Shown here: one piece after another, positions 38,402-46,786 of the stretch | Position numbering within the stretch: the first letter of the stretch is position 1 | How the letters are laid out: the number at the start of each line of letters is the position of its first letter | From: Candidatus Solirubrobacter pratensis | GTDB lineage: Bacteria; Actinomycetota; Thermoleophilia; Solirubrobacterales; Solirubrobacteraceae | DNA length: 64,000 nucleotides | Assembly (NCBI RefSeq): GCF_000425945.1 | Contig: NZ_AUEK01000006.1 | Coordinates: 186,001-250,000, forward strand | Reading direction: 5' to 3' | Program-made: the position numbers and the translations under genes | The notes under the pieces: generated by a model | What the model saw: the letters and a program-made list of their open reading frames with translations, nothing else | The model's database searches: none | What the model was told of the DNA's origin: nothing

Positions 38402-38863
38402 TCAGGGCAGCCCGGAGACGGCGAGCGAACGGTTCGCGTAGCGCTTGTCGCCCGTGACCTCGGTGCCGAGCCAGCCGGGCGCCTGGAACGCCTCGCCGGC
38501 GGGCTCGTCGGCGAACTCGACCTCCGCGGTCACGAGTCCCTGCAGCGCGTCCTCATAGACGTCGACCTCGGCGGTCAGGCCGTCCTGGAGCGGGACCAGG
38601 TAGCGCGTCTTGACGACGCGCCGGCCGGCGGTCAGCGGCCACAGCTCCTCGAAGCGCTGTGGCTCGAGCGCGCTCTCGTCCTCGGTGCGGACGAGGCCGG
38701 CCCCGGACTTGATCGTCAGCGTGCGGGCGTCGCCCTTGCGGCGCACGCGCACCTCGGTGCCGTTCGGGTCCAGCGCGACGTAGCCCTGCTCGACGCGCGC
38801 GTGGGGGTGCTCGTCGAGTCCGGGCGGCGGCTCGGCGAGCACGAACTTGCGCTCGATCTCCAC
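38402..38863 (-). CDS. CYTH-domain protein (triphosphate tunnel metalloenzyme-like)
   Basis: A 153-residue CYTH protein, starting at GTG 38863 with the signature ExExK (EIERKFVLAEPP). Alternating Glu, Arg and Lys of the tunnel are seen in EVRVRRKGDARTLTIKSGAG, RRVVKTRYLVPLQDGLTAEV, VDVYEDALQGLVTAEVEF and WLGTEVTGDKRYANRSLA. Relatives hydrolyse triphosphates or polyphosphate, or bind organic phosphates. It lies 6 nt downstream of the CHAD gene, the usual partner domain in many bacteria, where both occur in one polypeptide. Confidence 0.9.
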   Translation of the reverse strand: MEIERKFVLAEPPPGLDEHPHARVEQGYVALDPNGTEVRVRRKGDARTLTIKSGAGLVRTEDESALEPQRFEELWPLTAGRRVVKTRYLVPLQDGLTAEVDVYEDALQGLVTAEVEFADEPAGEAFQAPGWLGTEVTGDKRYANRSLAVSGLP

Positions 38864-38869
38864 GGCAGC

Positions 38870-39697
38870 TCAGGCTACTGCGCGCGCGTAACCTCGGACC
38901 CGCTTGCGGAACGCCTTCGGCGACTCGGCGTACACGCGCGCGCCGAGGGCGAACGCGTCGTGCTGCAGCTCCGCGCGGCGGTCGGCGATCAGCGGCAGCA
39001 GCGGGGAGTCCGGCGGCAGCTCCTCCGCCAGCACCCCGAGGTCGTGGTCGGAGCCGAGCAGCTTCGAGAGCGACTTGGCCTGGCCGGCGAGCGCCTTCAT
39101 CACGTCCGGCCAGAGGCGCTTGAGCAGCTGCTGCTGGTACCAGAGGTCCTTCACGCGCTTGCGCCACTCGTGCAGGAGCTCGGTCGTCGGCTCCTTCCCG
39201 GCCGCCCGGTACGCCTGGCGCCCCTGCGCATACGTGTCGGTCAGCGCGCGGACGAGCGTCTCTTGCTTGACGCCGCCGACGGGCCAGTCGTCCGCGGCGG
39301 CGGCCACGGCGCGCAGGTCGTGCTCGGGCGGCGCCGCTCCGGGCTGCCGGCGCACGCGCCCGCGAGCGCTGTCGAAGTTCGCCTTCGGCAGGCGCCCCGC
39401 GTAGCGGTCCGCGAGCGCGTCGACCGTCTCGACGAGGACGTCGGCGTCGCGGGCGCCCGAGAGGGCGCGGCCCTGGTCGCGCAAGGCGCGGTTGGTCGCG
39501 CGGAACGCCCGCGGCCGCATCACCGGGCGCGCGAGCCGCAGCAGCGCGCGTGACTTCTTGATGCGCTTGCGCGCGTCGTGGACCGCCTCGACCGGATCGC
39601 TGGGATGCTTGAGCCCTTCGACCGCGCCGTCGAGCTGGTCGCGCGCGACGCGCAGAATCGACTTCTCGGTCTCGTCCAGTGACAGTGCATAGGCCAT
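38870..39697 (-). CDS. CHAD-domain protein, predicted polyphosphate binding
   Basis: A 275-residue all-helical protein with the conserved-histidine CHAD pattern: VEAVHDARKRIKKSRALLRL in the first half and LLHEWRKRVKDLWYQQQLLK in the second. Both expose His, Arg and Lys that in CHAD proteins bind long polyphosphate chains. Helical spacers (LGSDHDLGVLAEELPPDSPL) separate the two repeats. ATG 39697 is the start. No signal peptide, so it is cytosolic and could associate with polyphosphate granules. The CYTH gene follows at once. Confidence 0.9.
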   Translation of the reverse strand: MAYALSLDETEKSILRVARDQLDGAVEGLKHPSDPVEAVHDARKRIKKSRALLRLARPVMRPRAFRATNRALRDQGRALSGARDADVLVETVDALADRYAGRLPKANFDSARGRVRRQPGAAPPEHDLRAVAAAADDWPVGGVKQETLVRALTDTYAQGRQAYRAAGKEPTTELLHEWRKRVKDLWYQQQLLKRLWPDVMKALAGQAKSLSKLLGSDHDLGVLAEELPPDSPLLPLIADRRAELQHDAFALGARVYAESPKAFRKRVRGYARAVA

Positions 39698-39706
39698 GTC
39701 TTCGAG

Positions 39707-40135
39707 CTACCCACGGGCGTCGCGGCGCAGCCGCGCGGCGACGTACTCCGGCAGCGGGGCGGCCTTGCCCGCGGCGTAGTCGTAGCCGACGAGCGTCCCC
39801 CAGCCCTCCGCGACCGTCCGCCCGTCCGCCTCACACGTGATCCGGAAGGCGAGACGCACGCTCGAGCGCTTGAGCTCCTCGACGCGCACGTGCGTGCGCA
39901 GGTCGTCCTCGTAGAAGCCGGGCGAGCGGAAGTTGACGTGCGTCTCGGCGAAGATCATCCCGAACGCGCTGTCCTCGCGGCCGAGCGGGTCGAGCTCGGG
40001 GAACAGCGCGCGCATGTACGCCACGCGCGCGCTCTCGAAGAACTGGTGCACGGCGACGTTGTTGAGGTGGCGGTTGGTGTCGAGGTCGCCGTAGCGGATG
40101 CGGTCGAGGTAGGAGAAGGGCCAGTCGTCGGTCAC
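39707..40135 (-). CDS. Acyl-CoA thioesterase of the 4HBT hot-dog family
   Basis: A 142-residue single hot-dog domain. IRYGDLDTNRHLNNVAVHQF is the Asp-containing 4HBT motif of the thioesterase catalytic loop, followed by the long helix FFESARVAYMRALFPELDPL and strands NFRSPGFYEDDLRTHVRVEE and AEGWGTLVGYDYAAGKAAPL. The substrate acyl-CoA is unknown. GTG 40135 is the likely start. It appears to be the first gene of the eight-gene minus-strand run and is divergent from the ImmA/IrrE gene. Confidence 0.88.
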   Translation of the reverse strand: MTDDWPFSYLDRIRYGDLDTNRHLNNVAVHQFFESARVAYMRALFPELDPLGREDSAFGMIFAETHVNFRSPGFYEDDLRTHVRVEELKRSSVRLAFRITCEADGRTVAEGWGTLVGYDYAAGKAAPLPEYVAARLRRDARG

Positions 40136-40156
40136 CGCTGGCAGGCTACGGGGCGC

Positions 40157-40825
40157 ATGCCGGGCCGGGACACCAACGTCGGCGCCAAGCGGGCGCGGGA
40201 GACGCGGGCGGCGCTGGGGCTGGGCGCTTCGGAGCCGATCGACGTCTTGGCCGTGGCCGAGGAGCGGGCCCGGCTCGGGGTCGTCGTCGCCTCGCTGCCC
40301 GACGAGATCGCGGGCGGGTGCTTCCGCGCGGGGGAGCGGGCGGTGCTGTGGGTCAACGGCGACCAGCCGCTCGTGCGGCAGCGGTTCACGCTGGCACACG
40401 AGCTCGGGCACGTGCGGCTCGCGCACGAGGTGGGGATGAACGTGGACAAGGTCTCGGTGCTGGCGGGCGACACTCGCGACGCGCGCGAGGTGCAGGCGAA
40501 CGCGTTCGCGGCGGAGCTGCTCGCGCCGCGGGCGGGTGTGGAGGCGCTGGTCGACGGCGAGCCGGGGCTCGAGACCGTCGTCGCGGTGGCGGCGCGCTTC
40601 GGGATCTCGACGCTTGCCGCGCTGTACCGGCTCAGCACGCTGCGGCTGAGCTCGCGGGTCGAGCGGCTGCGCGGCGAGCTCGAGGAAGGGCTCGCGGCCC
40701 TGTTCGAGCGCGAGCCGTACGCCGACACGCTCGCGGAGATCACCGCACTCCCACGGCTCTCGCCGGCACTCGAAGGGTCGCGGCTGGCCGCGATGCCGGA
40801 GGCGCTCCGCGCGCTCGGCCGGTGA
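40157..40825 (+). CDS. ImmA/IrrE-family zinc metallopeptidase
   Basis: A 222-residue cytosolic metallopeptidase with HExxH in RFTLAHELGHVRLAHEVG and a downstream Glu in EVQANAFAAELLAPRAGVEA, the usual ligand set of ImmA/IrrE. Enzymes of this family cut or inactivate HTH repressors (ImmR, DdrO). No DNA-binding domain is fused here. The gene is convergent with one that encodes an HTH-containing protein next to a sigma factor gene, so these may form a functional unit. ATG 40157 is 21 nt from the divergent thioesterase start. Confidence 0.9.
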   Translation: MPGRDTNVGAKRARETRAALGLGASEPIDVLAVAEERARLGVVVASLPDEIAGGCFRAGERAVLWVNGDQPLVRQRFTLAHELGHVRLAHEVGMNVDKVSVLAGDTRDAREVQANAFAAELLAPRAGVEALVDGEPGLETVVAVAARFGISTLAALYRLSTLRLSSRVERLRGELEEGLAALFEREPYADTLAEITALPRLSPALEGSRLAAMPEALRALGR

Positions 40826-40833
40826 CACGCCCG

Positions 40834-40875
40834 CGCGCCCTGGCCGCGCGGCGCCGCGGCGGATCTCCGGGCGCG
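40834..40875. terminator. Palindromic GC-rich hairpin between convergent ImmA and HTH genes
   Basis: CGCGCCC (40834-40840) pairs with GGGCGCG (40869-40875), and the enclosed stretch contains another dense G/C palindrome. It lies between the stop codons of two convergent genes, where a bidirectional terminator is expected. Confidence 0.4.
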
Positions 40876-40876
40876 G

Positions 40877-41461
40877 CTATCCCTCCGGACCTCCGAGGAA
40901 CAGCCGGTCGAGGGCGTCCATCGGGGGCGGCGCAGGCTCGAGGGCGGCGCGGGAGAGCGCTTCGAGCTCGGCCGCGAGGGCTTCCCCCTCGCCGCGGAAG
41001 AGCATCGCCGGCGCCGGTGGCGCCGGGCGCAGCTCCGCGCCGAGCGCGGTGGACAGGACGTCGAGGAGGCGGCGGGAGAGGCGCGACTCGTCGAGCTCGC
41101 CGTGCTCCAGGCGCTCGAGGTATGCAGCGGCGCGGGACTCCTCGCCGGCGAGCCCGAACGCGGCGACGACGCGGGCCGCGAGCTCCTCGAGCCGCAGCCC
41201 GGCGCGGCGGCGCAGCGCGAGCAGAGGCCCCGCCGGGGCGTGCGCGGCGGCGAGCGCGGCCCGCAGGCGCGGGTCCGCGCGGATGGCCCTGCGCGCCGGC
41301 TCGGGATAGGCGGGCGTGGGCGCGACGGTGAGCCACGCGTCCAGCCGCGCGGCGAGCTGCTCCCGCTCCGGCTCCGGCACGCGCTCCAGATACGCCTCGA
41401 CCTCAGGCCTCCGGCCGGCGTTCCACGCGTCGACGTACTCGCTGAGAACGTGGTCGATCAT
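40877..41461 (-). CDS. HTH-like regulatory protein, possible ImmA target
   Basis: A 194-residue protein. The N-terminus (MIDHVLSEYVDAWNAGRRPE, VEAYLERVPEPEREQLAARL) resembles the leading helices that recur in proteins linked to sigma factors in actinobacteria. The middle (LLALRRRAGLRLEELAARVV, ESRAAAYLERLEHGELDESR) looks like an XRE-type helix-turn-helix with a longer loop. The C-terminal 50 residues are Pro/Ala/Glu-rich. ATG 41461 starts 42 nt downstream of the sigma gene stop. It may be a repressor or co-regulator of that sigma factor, and the adjacent convergent ImmA/IrrE peptidase could cleave it. Both are inference. Confidence 0.6.
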   Translation of the reverse strand: MIDHVLSEYVDAWNAGRRPEVEAYLERVPEPEREQLAARLDAWLTVAPTPAYPEPARRAIRADPRLRAALAAAHAPAGPLLALRRRAGLRLEELAARVVAAFGLAGEESRAAAYLERLEHGELDESRLSRRLLDVLSTALGAELRPAPPAPAMLFRGEGEALAAELEALSRAALEPAPPPMDALDRLFLGGPEG

Positions 41462-41503
41462 CCGTCACGCAGCTCCTGCGGCCACCGGCGTCGTGCGCTT
41501 TCA

Positions 41504-42127
41504 TCAGGCGTCATACAGCTCCTTCAGCTTGGCGAGGTCCTTGAGGCCGCGCGAGCGCAGCTGGTAGAGGTTCGGGAGGCTGACGGCGAGCTCGGCGGCG
41601 ATCTCCTCCGCGGGCACGCCGTCCAGCGAGCGCTCGACGACGAGCCGCTGGCGCGCGTTGCGCATCTGCGGCAGGCTCCACTCGACGAACCCGCGCGCGT
41701 CGGCGCGCTCGGCTTCGCGACGGTGCTCTTGCCCCGCCACCGCGCTCCAGCGGTACTCCGCGGCCGCCTCCAGCGCGGTCTCGCGCTCCGAGCGGCGCGC
41801 CGCCTCCCGCTGGACGTCGGCGACCGCGAAGCCCGCACAGGTGCGGACGGCGTTGATCCACTCGCCCACGCTCGTGCCCGCGAACGTCGAGATCATGTTG
41901 CGCCACACGCGCACGATCGCCCGCTGGACCGCCTCGTCGCGCTCGTGAGCCGACAGCTTCCCGCGCGCCTGCAGGGCGACCAGCCCGGCGATCCGGTCGA
42001 AATCGGCCTCGATCAGCGCCTCCCATTCGCGCCGCGCGCCCGCGACGTCTCCCACGTCACGGCGCGCGACGAACCGCTTCAGCCTCTCCTCGTCGTCCAC
42101 GATCACCGAGTCGTTCGGGGACGCCAC
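41504..42127 (-). CDS. Sigma-70 family (ECF-like) RNA polymerase sigma factor
   Basis: A 207-residue sigma-like factor. The N-terminal half (ADFDRIAGLVALQARGKLSA, ERDEAVQRAIVRVWRNMIST) resembles region 2, followed by EWINAVRTCAGFAVADVQRE. The C-terminal half has a plausible region 4 helix-turn-helix (RQRLVVERSLDGVPAEEIAA, ELAVSLPNLYQLRSRGLKDL). The pattern SLPNLYQLRSRGLKDL is typical of the group with unusually long linkers. GTG 42127 is the start, though GTG 42106 and 42100 are possible. Its 5' end overlaps the preceding zinc-ribbon gene by about 70 bases in another frame. Confidence 0.8.
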   Translation of the reverse strand: MASPNDSVIVDDEERLKRFVARRDVGDVAGARREWEALIEADFDRIAGLVALQARGKLSAHERDEAVQRAIVRVWRNMISTFAGTSVGEWINAVRTCAGFAVADVQREAARRSERETALEAAAEYRWSAVAGQEHRREAERADARGFVEWSLPQMRNARQRLVVERSLDGVPAEEIAAELAVSLPNLYQLRSRGLKDLAKLKELYDA

Positions 42128-42614
42128 GATCTGACATGGTGCTCCATTGCGGTAGGTCGCAGCCGCACAGCGGGCAGATCGCCGGGAAGCGGCCCGCGCG
42201 GCGGACGCCGAGCCAGAACCGCGGGTCGGCGTCGGTGAGCCGCGCGCGGCAGCCGGTGCACGCCGTGGTCGCGGCGCCGCCGGCGCACGGCTCCAGCTCC
42301 ACGACCTCACCCGGGAGCCACGCGCGCCGGTAGCCGACCGTGGCCGCCCAGCGCACGAGCGCTTCCCGGTGCGCCGGCCGGTCGCCGGCGAGGAACTCGG
42401 CGATCAGCTCGTCGGCGAGGTCCTCTTCCCTGACGACCGTCAGGTCCACGAGGGCGATGCCCGCCCGGCCGCGGGCGTGCAGCAGCGTCTGCAGCGGGCC
42501 CGAGCGGGCGAGGTGCGGGCCCCAGTCGACGACGCGAACCTGAGCGGAGCGGATGGTGGCGCGGAAGTCGGGCACTCGCGGAGGAGGTCGCGCTGGCTCG
42601 GCGATATCTGACAC
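42057..42614 (-). CDS. Hypothetical protein with C-terminal zinc ribbon, overlapping the sigma gene
   Basis: A protein of about 185 residues upstream of the sigma factor. The body (RVVDWGPHLARSGPLQTLLH, IALVDLTVVREEDLADELIA) looks like a compact alpha/beta domain, followed by two Cys pairs (CTGC and CPLCGC) near the end, consistent with a zinc ribbon. I do not recognise the family. The start is uncertain: GTG 42614 lies directly behind AGGAGG (no spacer), GTG 42575 is further in, and the frame is open to 42686. The 3' end overlaps the sigma gene start by about 70 bases, so the two are probably translationally linked. Confidence 0.55.
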   Translation of the reverse strand: MSDIAEPARPPPRVPDFRATIRSAQVRVVDWGPHLARSGPLQTLLHARGRAGIALVDLTVVREEDLADELIAEFLAGDRPAHREALVRWAATVGYRRAWLPGEVVELEPCAGGAATTACTGCRARLTDADPRFWLGVRRAGRFPAICPLCGCDLPQWSTMSDRGVPERLGDRGRRGEAEAVRRAP

Positions 42615-42744
42615 CCTCCTCGAACACGACAGGAGTGAGCGATTGCGCGCGTCTGTGGAAGCAGCCTCAGGATCGATCCTCGCCACACCGGGCGACCGCG
42701 AGGTCCTGCCCTACGTACCCAAGCCGGCGTGAGACCGGGCGGCG

Positions 42745-43866
42745 CTAGAGGCCCGGGGGATGCCGGGCGACGAAGCCCGCGGTGCTTCGTGACGCGCTCG
42801 TCCACCGGGTCCCGCCGCCCGACAGCGCGCTCGTGTCGAAGCGGCGCCCGTCGACGAACATGAAGGCGTGGCCGGCGTTGGCGTAGACGGTGATCCGGCG
42901 GCCCGGCCCGGGGTCTCCCCAGCTCATGAACCCGGTCGAGTCGAGCGGAGAGGAGAGCAGGCCGCCCGCCGCGAGCGCGTAGGAGATCGAGCCCGAGCAG
43001 TCATAGCCGCCGGACGCGCCGCCATGCCCGCCGCCCCAGACATACGGCGTCGTGGCGATCTGGTTGGCGGCGGCGACCACGCGGCCGACGACGTCGCCCC
43101 CTCCGCCACCGCCGGACGACGGCCGCGGCGCCTGCGTCGTGACGCTCGCCGCGTTGCGCGCCGCCCGCGCCGCCGCGGCCTGCGCGCGCTCCAGCCGCGC
43201 GATCCGCCCGCGCACCGACACCAGCTTCGACGCGACGCCGTCGCGCGTGCGCAGCTGCGCCTCCTCGCGCCGCAGCAGCGCGCTCTTGACCACGTACGCG
43301 TCGTCGCGGTCGGCGATCGCCGCCTTGGCGAGCACCGAGTAGCGGTTGCGCAGCCCGCGCAGGTCCTTCGACTGCTTCTGCGTGGCCGCGCGCGCGTCGC
43401 GCGTGATGTCGAGGATGCTCGCGTTGCGCCGCGCCACGCGCTTGAGGAAGTCGAGCCGCTCGATCAGGTCCGAGAACCCGTTCGCGTTCATCACGACCGT
43501 CACGAAGCTCGGTTGCCCGCCCTTGTACGAGGAGAGCAGGTTCTCGGCGAGCAGCTTCTCGGCCCGCGCCTCCTTGCGCTCCAGCGTCGTGAGATGCACC
43601 CGCGCCTTGACGAGCCGCGTCTGCGTGTCGTCCAGCTGCGCCTGGCGCTTGGACGCCCGCGCCTGCAGCTCCGCCAGCCGCGCCTGCGCCTGCGCGATCC
43701 CGTCGCGCGTCGCGGCGATCTTGCGCTGCTGCGCGGCGACCGCCGCCCGCAGGCGTGCCGCCTCGGCGCGCTGCCCCGAGAGGGTCTGCGCGTGCGTGGG
43801 AGCCGCACCCGCCCCGCCGGCGAGCAGCGCGGCGAACGCGAGCGGAACGAGGCGACGGTGGACCAC
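42745..43866 (-). CDS. Secreted NlpC/P60 peptidoglycan hydrolase with coiled-coil domain
   Basis: A 373-residue cell-wall hydrolase of the RipA/CwlO type. Signal peptide LVPLAFAALLAGGAGAAPTH, then a long coiled coil (GQRAEAARLRAAVAAQQRKI, RLAELQARASKRQAQLDDTQ, and ALLRREEAQLRTRDGVASKL), a Gly-Ser hinge and a C-terminal NlpC/P60 domain. The catalytic Cys is in GYDCSGSISYAL and the His in VYANAGHAFMFVDGRRF. Such enzymes cleave peptide stems in peptidoglycan, with the coiled coil keeping activity in check. GTG 43866 is the start. It is divergent from the SARP gene. Confidence 0.9.
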   Translation of the reverse strand: MVHRRLVPLAFAALLAGGAGAAPTHAQTLSGQRAEAARLRAAVAAQQRKIAATRDGIAQAQARLAELQARASKRQAQLDDTQTRLVKARVHLTTLERKEARAEKLLAENLLSSYKGGQPSFVTVVMNANGFSDLIERLDFLKRVARRNASILDITRDARAATQKQSKDLRGLRNRYSVLAKAAIADRDDAYVVKSALLRREEAQLRTRDGVASKLVSVRGRIARLERAQAAAARAARNAASVTTQAPRPSSGGGGGGDVVGRVVAAANQIATTPYVWGGGHGGASGGYDCSGSISYALAAGGLLSSPLDSTGFMSWGDPGPGRRITVYANAGHAFMFVDGRRFDTSALSGGGTRWTSASRSTAGFVARHPPGL

Positions 43867-43943
43867 GACGGCGGCCGACCCTAGTAGCTTGGGCGCGGTT
43901 CCCCTCCCGCTGCAGAGAATCCTGCAAATCCGCGCATAGTGAC

Positions 43944-46667
43944 GTGAGCGAGATCGAGTTCGGCATCCTCGGCCCGCTACGGGTGACCGGCCCCGGCGGG
44001 CCGGTCGCGGTGAAGGCGGCCAAGCCGCGGGCGCTGCTCGCGATGCTGCTGCTCTCGCACCGCGAGGACGCCGTCTCCGCCGGCCGGCTCGTGGACGTCC
44101 TGTGGGACCACGATCCGCCGGCGACGGCGACCAAGGTCATCCAGGTCTACGTGTCCCAGCTCCGGCGCACGCTCGGCGACCTCAGCCCGATCGTCACGCG
44201 CCCCGCCGGCTACGCCGTCAGCTTCGAGCCCGGGCAGCTGGACCTCGACCGCTTCGAGACGCTGGTCGCGCGTGCGCGCGAAAGCGAGAGCCCGGAGGAG
44301 TCCGTCGAGCTGCTGCAGCGCGCGCTCGCGCTCTTCCGCGGCGCGCCGCTCGCGGACGCGCCGCTGCACGGCCCGGCCGCCGTCGAGGCCGCCCGGCTCA
44401 CGAGCCTGAGGCTGACGGCGCTCGAGGAGCGGATCGCGATCGAGCTCTCGCTCGGCCGCCACGCGGGGGCGATCTCCGAGCTCGAGGCGCTCGCCCAGGA
44501 CCATCCCTACCGCGAGCGCCTGCACGGCCAGCTGATGCTCGCGCTCTACCGCGCAGGCCGGCAGGCCGACGCGCTCGCGGCCTACCGGCGCGTCCGCGGC
44601 GCGCTCGTCGAGGACCTGGGGCTCGATCCGGGACGCGAGCTGCGCGGCCTCGAGGCGGCGATCCTCGCGCACGACCCGCGGCTCGAGCTCGCGCCCGCGG
44701 CACAAAGGCCCCGCAGGCGCGTGCTGCCCGTCCCCGCGACGCCCCTGCTCGGTCGCGAGGACGACCTCGCGACGGCCGAGGCGCTGCTCGCCCAACCGCA
44801 CGTCCGCCTGCTGACGCTGACCGGCCCGGGCGGGATCGGCAAGTCGCGCCTCGCGCTCGAGCTCGCGCACCGCCACCCCGGCGCGCGCTTCGCCGCACTC
44901 GCCGCCGTCCGCGATCCGGCCGGCGTGATCCCGGCCCTGGCGCAGGAGCTCGGCGCGCTGGAGACCGAGGACGAGCCGCCGTTCGACGCCGTCGCCTCCC
45001 TGCTCGCCCGCGATCCCTCGCTGCTGGTCGTCGACAACTTCGAGCAGGTGCTCGACGCCGCGCCGGAGATCTCGCGCCTGCTCGCCGCGGCGCCGCGCCT
45101 GCAGCTCGTCGTCACCAGCCGGGCGCCGCTGCGCGTCACCCGCGAGCACGAGCTCGCGATCGCGCCGCTCGAGCCGCGCGACGCCGTCGAGTTGTTCGTC
45201 CGCCGCGCGCGAGCGCTCGGTCGGCGCGCGACGTTGGAGGACCGCGACGCCGTCGAGCGCATCTGCGAGCGGCTCGACCGCCTCCCGCTCGCGATCGAGC
45301 TCGCCGCCGCGCGCTCCAAGGTGCTCACGCCGGCGCAGATCCTCGAGCGGCTCGGCCACCGGCTCGAGCTCCTCACCAGCGCCCCACGCGACGCGCCCGA
45401 GCGCCAGCGCACCCTGCGCGCCGCGATCGGCTGGAGCTACGACCTGCTCGACGACGCCGCGAAGGACCTGTTCCCGCACCTGGGCGTGTTCGCCGGCGGC
45501 TGGACGCTCGAAGCCGCCGAGGCCGCCTGCGGCCCGCGCGCGCTCGACGGCCTCGCCGCGCTCGCCGACCAGAGCCTGCTGACCCGTGACGGCGACCGCT
45601 TCGGCATGCTCGAGACCGTGCGCGAGTACGCGCTCGAGCGCCTACAGGAGCACGGCGGGCTCGACGACGCGCGCCGCCGTCACGCCCGGGCCTACGCCGG
45701 CCTCGTGGCCGGCGCCACGCTCGGCCTCCACGGCCCGGACTCGCACGCCTGGCTCCTCCGCCTCGACGCCGAGCGCGACAACGTCCGCGCGGCGATCGAA
45801 TTCGCCGTCGGCGACCGCGACGCGACGACCGCGCTCACGCTCGTCGCCTCCGTCTGGCGCCACTGGCTCGAGCGCGGGAACCTGACCGGCGGCCGCCGGC
45901 TCGCGGCCGCCGCGCTCGCGCTCGACGGCGGCCCGCGCGACGCGCGCCTCCAGGCGCTCAACGGCGCCGGCGTCCTCGCGGGCGAGCAGGGCGACTTCGA
46001 GGCGGCCCGCGGCCTGCTCGAGCAGGCCATCGCGCTCGGCACGCCGGCCGAGGCGGCACGTGCGCGCGGGAACCTCGGCGTGCTCGCGCTGTTCGCCGGC
46101 GACCACGCCGCCGCGGTCGCCCATTACGAGCAGGCGCTCGAGGCGATGCGCCGGCAGGGAGACGACTGGGGGCTGGCCCTGATGCTCGAGAACCTCGCGA
46201 TCGCGCACAACGCGCTCGGCGAGCGCGACCGGGCGCTCGCGCTGCTGCGGGAAGGCCTGCCGATCGTCCGCAGGCTCGAGGACCGGCTGCACCTCGCCTC
46301 GACGCTGCGCACCCTCGCGCGCATGCTGCTCGACGCGGCCGACGACGGCGAGGCGCGCGAGCTGCTGCGCGAGAGCCTGGCGATCGTCCGCGACATGGAC
46401 AACCGGCGCGGGATCGCCGAGAACCTGGAGACGCTCGCGGGCGTCGCCGAGCCGCGCGTCGGCGCGCAGCTGCTGGGCGCCGCGGAGGCCGCCCGCGCGC
46501 CGATCGGCGCGATCCGCCATCCCGATGAGGAGGGCTGGGTCGAGCGCACGAGCGCACGGCTGCGCGCCGCCCTCGGCGACGCCGCGTTCGAGTCCGCGCG
46601 CGCACACGGCCGCGAGCGCGACCTCGCGGAGGCGGTCGCCGCCGCGATTGACGCGACAGCTCGCTGA
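43944..46667 (+). CDS. SARP/AfsR-family transcriptional regulator with NB-ARC and TPR domains
   Basis: A 907-residue STAND-type regulator. An OmpR-like winged helix opens it (EIEFGILGPLRVTGPGGPVA, VIQVYVSQLRRTLGDLSPIV, TRPAGYAVSFEPG), followed by the BTAD helical repeats (RFETLVARARESESPEESVE up to RALVEDLG-type end). The NTPase has Walker A in LTGPGGIGKSRLALELAHRH and hhhDD-like LLVVDNFEQVLDAAPEI, then TPR-like helices (GDFEAARGLLEQAIALGTPA, GDHAAAVAHYEQALEAMRRQ). SARP proteins activate antibiotic or specialised metabolism in Streptomyces, but no biosynthetic cluster lies here. GTG 43944 is the start. The downstream secreted protein gene is a possible target. Confidence 0.9.
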   Translation: MSEIEFGILGPLRVTGPGGPVAVKAAKPRALLAMLLLSHREDAVSAGRLVDVLWDHDPPATATKVIQVYVSQLRRTLGDLSPIVTRPAGYAVSFEPGQLDLDRFETLVARARESESPEESVELLQRALALFRGAPLADAPLHGPAAVEAARLTSLRLTALEERIAIELSLGRHAGAISELEALAQDHPYRERLHGQLMLALYRAGRQADALAAYRRVRGALVEDLGLDPGRELRGLEAAILAHDPRLELAPAAQRPRRRVLPVPATPLLGREDDLATAEALLAQPHVRLLTLTGPGGIGKSRLALELAHRHPGARFAALAAVRDPAGVIPALAQELGALETEDEPPFDAVASLLARDPSLLVVDNFEQVLDAAPEISRLLAAAPRLQLVVTSRAPLRVTREHELAIAPLEPRDAVELFVRRARALGRRATLEDRDAVERICERLDRLPLAIELAAARSKVLTPAQILERLGHRLELLTSAPRDAPERQRTLRAAIGWSYDLLDDAAKDLFPHLGVFAGGWTLEAAEAACGPRALDGLAALADQSLLTRDGDRFGMLETVREYALERLQEHGGLDDARRRHARAYAGLVAGATLGLHGPDSHAWLLRLDAERDNVRAAIEFAVGDRDATTALTLVASVWRHWLERGNLTGGRRLAAAALALDGGPRDARLQALNGAGVLAGEQGDFEAARGLLEQAIALGTPAEAARARGNLGVLALFAGDHAAAVAHYEQALEAMRRQGDDWGLALMLENLAIAHNALGERDRALALLREGLPIVRRLEDRLHLASTLRTLARMLLDAADDGEARELLRESLAIVRDMDNRRGIAENLETLAGVAEPRVGAQLLGAAEAARAPIGAIRHPDEEGWVERTSARLRAALGDAAFESARAHGRERDLAEAVAAAIDATAR

Positions 46668-46684
46668 CGCCTGGCCGAAGGTAG

Positions 46685-46713
46685 TTGACGTGCGCGGCCG
46701 GTTCTGGCATGTT
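46685..46713 (+). promoter_or_regulatory. Candidate sigma-70-type promoter upstream of the second LVIVD gene
   Basis: TTGACG (46685-46690) and CATGTT (46708-46713) are separated by 17 bp, the standard spacing. The -10 match is only moderate (three of six). It lies 73 nt before the ATG at 46787, which is also preceded by AGGAGG. Confidence 0.4.
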
Positions 46714-46786
46714 CACCAGCCGGAGCGCTCCCTGAGCAGCTCCTGGGTCGGGCTGGTGTCGAGGGGTCCAAGGAGGGGAAGGGAAC

